A stretch of 64,000 nt of DNA. Origin: Agrostemma githago (Eukaryota; Streptophyta; Magnoliopsida; Caryophyllales; Caryophyllaceae). The notes beneath the pieces are model-generated. The model ran no database searches. It had not been told where the DNA came from and worked only from the letters and a program-made list of their open reading frames with translations. A program made the position numbers and the translations under genes. Below, piece after piece: positions 56,931-64,000 of this stretch. Location of the stretch: assembly GCA_958450325.1 (NCBI GenBank), contig OY288247.1, positions 13,382,429 to 13,446,428 of the forward strand, read 5' to 3'. Each line of letters opens with the position of its first letter. The stretch's first letter is position 1.

Positions 56931-58540
56931 TGATGCGTATTGTAACCGCAGTCAAAATTAAATTTATAATTCACTTACAAGACTCTAACTAACTAGTAGT
57001 AGGGCAAGTAAGGGTCGAACCCACAGGGACTAATGATACTATCTAGGATTAATTTAGTAGTAGTTATATAGTTATATAAGTGTAAATATAATAATGGGGG
57101 GTTTGTTTGGGTTGTTTTTTATACTAAACTAACTAACTAAAATTAAATAAATAAAACGAATAACACTAATAATCGCAATAAATAGGTAGAAAGTTCTTAT
57201 AAAGAATAAATAGGAGATATGTAATTTTCCATAGATGTCGGGTAAAATCATTGATTCACTTAATCAGTTATATTGGATAGATTAGTTAATCGGTTAATCC
57301 TTGAACGCAAGTAAATTATCAATTTTATCTTTCTGACTCGTTAAATCCCGTGAACGCACGCAAGTTTAATCCTAACCAATTTATCAAATCAACCATGAAC
57401 GCATGAATCAAATTAATAAATTAAGTCGCATTAAGATGACTAATCAGTTGAATAAAATATAACCAGAACGCTGCAATTATATCTGACTCAACTACTACAC
57501 AAGATTCTAGCAATTAAGATTAGATCAGAACGCTGCAACCTAACCAAAATTACTATTAATTCAACGATCGATTCATGAATACAATTAAGTTGGCCAAACA
57601 AAATTAATAAATACGAATCAGATAGTCAAATAACGAACCTTATATAAATATCCAACAAATAAATTAATCAGTCAAAACGATATCATAATCTCATAAACCC
57701 TAACATCAATAGTCAATTACATACTCCAATTAAAAATTACTCTAAACTAAACATAATAGTAGTAAAAATAAGATAAAGAATAGAAAAGCTCATAAAAATC
57801 GGGATGAAATTGGATTAAAACGGCGTCAGCCGTCGTCTTTTGTCCGTCGTTTTTGGTCCGTCTTATGCCGTCTTCCTCTGTTCTGTTGTATTCCTTCTTC
57901 CTCTTTTCTCTCTCTTCAACTTTTTTTTTTTCTTATGCGTGTCTGCTGCTTCCCCTTCTTAAACCCTCCACCTCTTTTCTTTGGTTTTAGTTAATTTATT
58001 TATAAGAAACATATCATTCCTTTCTTTCCTAAACCTTATTTTGTATAGTTTTTGTTCTTATTATATTCTCTTTCCTTCTTGTTTTTATTTCCTTTTTATT
58101 TTATTTCCTAATTATAATGGGTTTCAGACCATTTGTTTGGTGTCGATATTTGCTGGTCTGCTGCCTTGTAGCTCAATTTCGACCTATTAGATGCTGGAAT
58201 TTGATGTTTCTCTCTTCTACAAACTTGTAGGTCTCGAACTTTGCTTCCCAACGCATCCTGAATCACTTGATTCCGATATTGTATGAGTGAGATATCGTCG
58301 TCTTAAGATAGACCTACACAATATATACGAGAATGTAGGTATTATTTGATCTTCAAATTAAATGGGTTATTCTAAATAATTAAAAATAGATAATAAAACC
58401 TATTTTAGCATATAAATAATATTAACGAATATATTAACCCGTAAGTCATAAAAATACCTTATTAACTCAAATAATATGAAAGACGACATTATAATAATAA
58501 TATTAAATGGGTAAAAATATGTATAAATATCGATTTATCA
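56931..58540 (-). repeat. 5' LTR of E (1610 bp)
   Basis: In the sense direction it runs TGATAAATCGAT... to ...AATACGCATCA. A TATA-like ATTTATATAAGG on the minus strand near 57640-57651 is the best promoter candidate, at low confidence. It is flanked by AATTG at 58541-58545. Confidence 0.93.
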
Positions 58541-59984
58541 AATTGCAGGACCTAGGCCGTGTCGTTGCTCATCGAGGGTAGGCTCCGTCCTGGCAGGTTC
58601 AGTGACGGTTGTTGAAGTAGAGCGCCCAGCTGTGGCGAGGTGGTTAGTGGCTAAGGCCTTGGACTTAGCTTTTCGGACCTCTTCACTGGTGATGGGGACA
58701 ACTTCCCCTTTGGCTAGGTAAACATCCTCCTCATCATCGAACCATATCCCGTTAATTTGTGAGATAAAGGGGGAGATGAGGTGAGAGCAGTCAATTACCT
58801 CTCCAATGAATATAGCATGGGCACTGAACGGGTTTTCCTTGTTACTCGGCTTGTCTCCGGGCAACGGTATTTTCCCATTCTCGATCAGATCTTGGATCAG
58901 ATGTTTTAGTTTCCAGCATTTCTCCGTGTCATGCCCATTACCTCGGTGATATTGGCAGTAGGCTTGGGCATTGTAACTTTTGGACCTTTTCTCCACTGGA
59001 ACTTCGGGAGTTGGGCCTATCGGTTGGATCAGGCCCTTTGAAGATAGCCTTTGTAAGGCATAGGTATAGGTAGTCCCTATATCCGTGAATACCCGATTTG
59101 GAGTATTCTTTTTGGATGAGGTATCCAGCAAATTAACCACATCGAAAATGTTGCGGGTTGCAGTTGCAGGTGTGGGCTTGCTCATAGATGAACTAGCCCC
59201 TTGATAGCCCTTGGTAGAGGCCTTAGTCAGGCTCTCTAACCGTAAGTCATCCTCGATCCTTGTACCCATTTCAGTTAGGGTGGCAAAATTGGGGATGACA
59301 GCATACCGGAGATGGACCCGGTAGGAAGGGCGGAGGTTCTTGACAAAAGCCTCCACTAGAACTTTCTCGCTGGGCTTATTAACCAGCTTCACACTCTCGG
59401 CCCGCCATCTTTGGAGATATCTGGTGAACCCTTCTTTGGGCTCTTGGACCATTACTTCCAGAGTACGCATTGTAGTCTGGATCTCGGTATTATCAGAGTA
59501 ATTCCGAGCAAATTCAGTCGCCACATCGTCCCAAGTCTTGTATTTCTTGGAATCGAGCCTGTAGTACCAGGCCTTGGGATGCTTTTCAAGGGAGGAAGGG
59601 AATAAATGCTTAAACATGGTGGACTTCACCTCTTTGATCGCCATAAAATCTTTGAAAGCCGGCCCGGATGTGGTGGACCGGATCTTCAGTACCCTCAAAC
59701 ATTGGAATTCTCGTGAGGTTGAGGTTAGCAGGTAGCTCATCATTTAAAGGCGAATAGGAACGAGCTTTTTCAGTGTGGATCGAGTTGTTCGTTGACAGGT
59801 GAACCTGTTCTTCGAGCCTGCGAACAACGCTGATTAGTTCAGCTATGGGCCCAGTGGGCTCAGATCCTTCAATAGGGGCTACCCTCTCTACGACACTCAC
59901 ACGGGTGGCCAAGGTCGTTTGGTCGGTCTGGATGGCAGTCAATTGGGTTTCGATCTTGGCCACCGCAGCCTTCAGTTCGTCCAT
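58541..59984 (-). pseudogene. Gag fragment of B
   Basis: Read leftward from MDELKAAVAKIETQL at 59984: a heptad-rich N-terminus, a Gag domain (HLFPSSLEKHPKAWYYRLDS), the knuckle CQYHRGNGHDTEKC, then E interrupts at 58545. A 4-nt insertion near 59660 (RAGFQRFYG where A1 has RAFKDFM) shifts the frame, and small indels occur near 58555. Alignment to A1 places the true start a few codons upstream, so the CACTA insertion at 59990 falls at the very beginning of gag. Confidence 0.9.
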
Positions 59985-59989
59985 CTTGC

Positions 59990-60364
59990 CACTACAAGAA
60001 TAGATGGGCCTGGCGTCCATCCATTGGCTTCCGTTAGTCGACGCTGTATGAGTCCTGGCGTCCGCAAACAGACGCTAGAAAGTGGATGCCACGACCAGTC
60101 GCCTTTTTTTTAAACGGGCGTCCACTATTGGACGCCAAAGAAATTGGCGTCTGACAGCGGACGCTATGAATGGCGTCTTACTGTGGACGCCAGATGGGCC
60201 AAGGTGGCGTCCATAATCGGACGCCATGTGCATCATGTTGGCGTCCGACTATGGACGCCATCTTGGCCCATCTGGCGTCCACAGTAAGACGCCATTCCCC
60301 TGAATAGAAGATCGTCTTTAGTTCCCTCCGGCGTCTGGCTTGGCGTCCGTTATTGGACGCCATT
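59990..60364. repeat. TIR and subterminal TGGCGTCC repeats of CACTA element
   Basis: More than a dozen copies of (T)GGCGTCC/GGACGCC(A) in both orientations follow the CACTACAAGAA terminus. They are the likely binding sites for the element's own TNPA protein. Confidence 0.85.
60168..60297. repeat. 60-bp inverted repeat (hairpin) in CACTA subterminal region
   Basis: Arms 60168-60227 and 60238-60297 are inverted copies that match at nearly every base over 59 bp, starting GAATGGCGTCTTACTGTGGA, with about 10 bp between them. It contains six of the TGGCGTCC motifs. It could fold into a long hairpin as DNA or as the 3' part of a read-through transcript. Confidence 0.85.
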
Positions 60365-60615
60365 TATGCTGATGCATTACCGTAGCCAAGCGTTCGATGT
60401 CTAGCCAAAACCTGCAAAATAAAACAAATCCACAACTGTCGACCATCGACAACACACTCTCAATCAACCAAAACACTTGATCTCCCGCCACATTTACGCT
60501 AAAAAACCATTTATATAAAAAAGTTTTAAGATACGGTTTAAAGGTACATAAATCTAAACTAGTTCGAAGATACATAATCCATAAATCCAGTTACAACACC
60601 AACAACAAAAAACAA

Positions 60616-62266
60616 TCAGCTAACTGTGAAGCTAGCTGAAGCACCAGAGTTACCGCCATCCCCGCTAAAGGGGTCTCTGTCGTCTGGAGGGGAAGGGGGA
60701 CGACCTGGGTTGCATTTGTTGAACATGGCCTGAAACATGGCCATCTGTTCCTGCATCTTCTTTATCTGCTCCGCCTGCTCCTTCAGTTGCTGCTTCATGG
60801 CCTCCTTTTCTTGGTCGGGCTGCTGAGACTCGGGTGGCGTATACTCCATCTGTGTGGAGGTGCCTAGACGCGCTGTGGGAGGTGTGAAGTACATCCCGTG
60901 TGCATTCCCAACACCATACACACTACCTTTCTTGTACCCCTTCACGACCTTGAAATAGGTCTCATTCGGGTCTACTTCGGCACCACTAGTAGAACTCTCG
61001 TTATTTGCTAACTCCTCTTGGTAGGCATCCTGCGTACACAACAGTGATTTCAATTCAAGTTATTAGAAAATGAAATCAATAAAGATACTTATCTACCACC
61101 TAAAGTAAATATATAGGCACAGTTGATTTGTTTGAAATAGTAAGTACTCACCCAGATTGCCTGATCTCTACTCGTCATAAAAGAAGTCCCTTCCGAGTCG
61201 GTCTTCCCGTGCATGTCTAGGAACACCTCAGGGGCGGTTGGCGTCCTCCCGAGTTCAGCTTGTAGCTGTTAAATAAATACGACCGTTAGGCAAACGTATT
61301 TTACGTGAACGTAGTTTATGATTAATCAAGTAGGAGTACGATATTATTAGAAATCATACCCTCTTGAGACGAAGAAACGAAGACTGTGAACCCCGATGAT
61401 GTGTCGGGTCGGCCTTCCCCACATGCTCACAGTTCTTCAATTTGTTTTGTGATGCCCTCTCCGATCTGACCTTGAACCCCTGGTCGTCGTGGTACTTAAC
61501 CCACCTCTCCAACGCCTCACCTGAAGTATGACAACACTAATATATTATTAGTTAATATTGTAAAAGATTGAAGTTAGATTTTTCTTTAAAATTGAGTAAT
61601 ATAAAAAACTACACCTTTCAGGTCTTTCAGCGCAGTCCCCCGCTTGTGGCGCTTGTTCATTACGTCCTTGAAGCGGCGTGAGCAAGTCTCATTGTACCGC
61701 TCGTATACCCTTCCTTCGAGCTCCGGCTTCCAACAGAACTTCAACTACAAAATCAAGGCGGATTAGTAATTAGTAAAAGAAATAATAAAAAACTACACAT
61801 TATGAGTGCGGAACTCGGTAGCAAAAACAGTAAACGAACCCGAAAGTTGTTGAACCACTGCGCCCGCTGATCCGTCGGCACCTGAGTCCAACAGGCATAC
61901 CCTAGACCTTTGTCGGTCATGTAGCTGTTAGTACAGCCAGTGGTCACCTCCCCATGGAGGAACCTGCACCAAGTCGAGAGACACAGACATGTACGAAATA
62001 TTACAAGATGTATGTAGTCCAAAAGTTCATATGTTAAAAAAGAGTGGGCATGTTAGATTATATTACCATACGCGACCGGGGTCGAGAATCACACGCCCGT
62101 TCTCGTCCTTTTGTAGCTCCTCCGTGTTCCCCTGCCGTTGCTCCTCGTCATTCTGCTCCTGTTGCGGCGTTTCAAGGACCACTTCCTCCTCCTCCTGCTG
62201 GGAGGTCGATGCGTGAACAGACCGACTACCTCCGCCACGTTTCCTCGTCGATCTACCGCCTGCCAT
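60616..62266 (-). CDS. TNPA-like CACTA protein (plant transposase, Ptta/En/Spm family)
   Basis: Six exons can be joined in one frame of 380 codons: 62266-62067, 61963-61840, 61744-61615, 61520-61360, 61265-61152 and 61029-60616, all with GT...AG introns and consistent phase. The start is MAGGRSTRKRGG. The middle, RVYERYNETCSRRFKDVMNKRHKRG, ERWVKYHDDQGFKVRSERAS and TPTAPEVFLDMHGKT, is the Transposase_24 type domain. The C-terminus has a coiled coil (EKEAMKQQLKEQAEQIKKMQ) and a Pro/Gly-rich tail. In En/Spm, TNPA binds subterminal repeats and regulates transposition. No stop or frameshift is seen, so this copy may be functional. Exon ends are predicted by eye. Confidence 0.78.
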
Positions 62267-62380
62267 TATCTTAACCTTGCAACAAATTAGCAACAATTAG
62301 CAATTACAATCTAACACAATAGAAATAACGTACACAATAAGTAACACAATGATTAATGTGGGTAACCTACTACAACAAGT

Positions 62381-64000
62381 CTAGAGGTCATCTTCGCTGT
62401 CGTTATTGCCCTCAGCCTCACTGTCCTCACTCTGATCCTCCTCCTCCTCCGTTTCCTCGCCCTCCTCTTGATCGTCCTCCAAACTCTCTTCATCGTGTCC
62501 GTCATCCTCCTCAAGGATCTCCGGAACATCCCTAACCATGTAATCTCCCTGTCCATCTTCAGTTTCATCCTCATAGTATTCATCTGCCACAACATTCTGA
62601 TCTTCTTCGGAGATTATGGTCTCGTCAATAGGAGACAAGCGCGTACCACTTGAAGCCGCATCTTCCTGGAACAAAGAACTGTCTATTGGCCCCCGTGGTT
62701 TTGTCGTAAAGACTGCCCACCATTGACTTTGATTTCTGTCATTTCTCGTGTACGGGGAAGGAGCAAAGTAGACTTGCTTGGCCTGGTGCGCGAGTATGAA
62801 CGGATCATAAGTAGGATATTTCCGGGTGTGGTTAACTTCCACGATCTTGTATCGTTCATGCACCCGGGTTCCGTTCACGGAGCTGTCTTTCCACTCACAT
62901 TTGAACAACACAGCTCTATACCCCCGTTCTTTGCCGGCATAACACAACTCAAAAATATCCTCCAAAATGCCGTAGTACTCATCACCATCAAGAGATGTCA
63001 CACTGACACCGAAATTACATCTAGCCTTTTTCTTACCATAGTTGAATGTGTGAAAATTGAACCCATTCACTGTGTACCGGTTCCAGGTTTTAACAACTCG
63101 CACTGGTCCGTAAGCCAAACTTCTAACCAAATCATCAAGTATGTCTAAGGCAACTACGTGATCCTTTAGCCACTTAGGAAAATGTTCATCGTGCTTACTC
63201 CAAACGTCATCAGGGTTCACGTCAGGGTTCAAGGCGACATATTCAGTTACAAATTGTTTCTCATAAGGCTCTAAGATCTCACAATTAGAGAGTAGGTAAA
63301 GGTGCGCTCGGTTGTACTCTTTCTCATCTAGTACCCTAGAACCCTCGACGGATGAAGTTCCTTCATCGCCCTTCTTTTGAAAAAACTCTGGTATAGTAGG
63401 ATCAATGGAAATCGAATGTTCTAGGTTCAGGTTCTTGGTTTTTGTTTGGATGTCTTTCTCGAAGTATAGGGAGCAGAAGTTCGCAATCTCTTCTGTCAAA
63501 TATGCATTACAAATAGAACCCTCTACCCTAGCCTTGTTACCAATTTTCTTCTTCAGATGATTGAGGAACCTAAATAAACAAGTTATGTATTTTAATTAAT
63601 AAAAGTTAGCTATGTTTAAATTAAATTTATAAATAAAGTTACAAAAATTTATGTACCTTTCAAATGGGTACATCCATCTATACTGGACAGGTCCTCCAAC
63701 CTTAGCCTCGTAGGGCAAGTGGACCGGTAGATGTTCCATGGAATTAAAGAACGACGGTGGGAAGATCATCTCGAGTTTGCATAGTATTTGTGGAATCTGA
63801 TCCTCCAGCCGAGTCATGTCCTCACTTGTTACTGTAGACGAACACAAATCTCGAAAAAACTGAGATATCTCAGTTATAGAATTCCACACTGTCGGTGGCA
63901 GAAGTTGCTTTAGAGCTACCGGAAGTAACCTCTCCATAAAGACATGGCAGTCGTGACTCTTTAACCCTTGCAGTTTTAGGTTCTTAAGATCAACGCAGCG
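62381..64000 (-). CDS. TNPD/TNP2-like CACTA transposase, 3' part
   Basis: Open from the window edge: LKSHDCHVFMERLLPVALKQ and RWMYPFERFLNHLKKKIGNK (the DUF4218 signature) are split by an intron at 63656-63570 (87 bp), after which the frame continues in phase. The last exon, 63569-62381, covers the rest of DUF4218 (ICNAYLTEEIANFCSLYFE), then DUF4216 (NFGVSVTSLDGDEYYGILED, VLFKCEWKD, YDPFILAHQAKQVYFAP) and a very acidic tail of about 60 residues. The catalytic Transposase_21 domain lies beyond 64000. The visible part is intact. It stops 114 bp upstream of the TNPA ATG, so both may come from one alternatively spliced transcript, as in En/Spm. Confidence 0.85.

Larger units (their letters stand above)
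48574..58540 (-). mobile_element. Athila-lineage retrotransposon E, reverse strand
   Basis: 9967 bp flanked by AATTG (48569-48573 and 58541-58545) inside B. LTRs of 1609 and 1610 bp are near-identical. It has an Athila-type primer site, one gag-pol region with frameshifts, and about 1.6 kb without genes before the 3' LTR. The protease (LDLGAS), the RT (FMDDF) and the primer site are typical of Athila. Confidence 0.94.
15964..59989 (-). mobile_element. Old Tat retrotransposon B, split by five insertions
   Basis: These are reverse-strand remnants of a Tat element related to A1/A2. Antisense-gene intron and exon 2 are at 15964-17033, spacer and integrase to reverse transcriptase at 17034-17374 and 19733-22489, reverse transcriptase to protease at 46354-48573, and gag at 58541-59984. 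F, a CACTA element, C (carrying A2), E and a second CACTA element interrupt it. Its LTRs lie beyond both window edges. Removing each insertion and one target duplication restores continuous homology to A1. Confidence 0.88.
59990..64000 (-). mobile_element. Gene-bearing CACTA (En/Spm) transposon, left end
   Basis: The terminus CACTACAAGAATAGATGGGC starts at 59990, followed by subterminal TGGCGTCC repeats, then two leftward genes of TNPA and TNPD/TNP2 type. The right end and its TIR are outside the window. The preceding three bases are TGC, the candidate target duplication. It interrupts the start of gag of B. Its terminal and subterminal motifs differ from the CACTA element at 17375. Confidence 0.9.

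Overview
This window is nuclear plant DNA, almost certainly from a eudicot. It is built almost entirely from nested transposable elements, and I found no ordinary host gene. The plant assignment rests on the lineages present: Tat/Ogre-like and Athila-like Ty3/gypsy retrotransposons, a Tekay/Del-like chromovirus with long LTRs starting TGTAACACCC, En/Spm (CACTA) transposons and a Stowaway MITE. The species cannot be read from the sequence.

Layout. The oldest host is a reverse-strand Tat element, B, whose remnants run from 15964 to 59989. It is interrupted by an Athila-like non-autonomous element F (up to 15963), a non-autonomous CACTA element (17375-19732, itself holding a Stowaway MITE and a 5S rRNA-like scrap), a forward Tekay-like element C (22490-46348), a reverse Athila element E (48574-58540) and a second, gene-bearing CACTA element (59990 to beyond 64000). 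Element C carries a complete reverse-strand Tat element, A2 (31485-45268), in its 3' LTR. Element F carries a forward Tat element, A1 (window start to 13213), in its gag. Target-site duplications can be read for four insertions: AAA (CACTA), ATGAA (C), ATTTG (A2) and AATTG (E). They rejoin the interrupted host element, so the nesting order is firm.

Coding content. A1, A2 and B each encode one long Gag-PR-RT-RNase H-second RNase H-integrase polyprotein. A1 has three in-frame stops. A2 has one stop and one 4-bp frameshift. B is heavily decayed. C has a Tekay-type gag-pol with a terminal chromodomain-like region, broken by three stops and a frameshift. E has an Athila gag-pol with several frameshifts. 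The right-hand CACTA element has a six-exon TNPA-like gene that I could rebuild in one open frame, and the 3' part of a TNPD/TNP2-like transposase gene.

The most interesting feature is a spliced antisense gene in the Tat family, between the integrase and the 3' LTR, convergent with gag-pol. It has its own TATA box, a first exon resembling the plant mobile domain, a GT-AG intron of about 180 bp and a 300-codon second exon with a basic tail. A1 keeps an open exon 1, A2 keeps an open exon 2, and B keeps a decayed exon 2. Other points of note are a putative 80-nt gag intron in C with a TACTAAC branch site, a 5S-derived module in a CACTA element, CACTCGATCGAGTG-type palindromes shared by unrelated elements, and A1's identical LTR ends despite a gag-pol with three stops.
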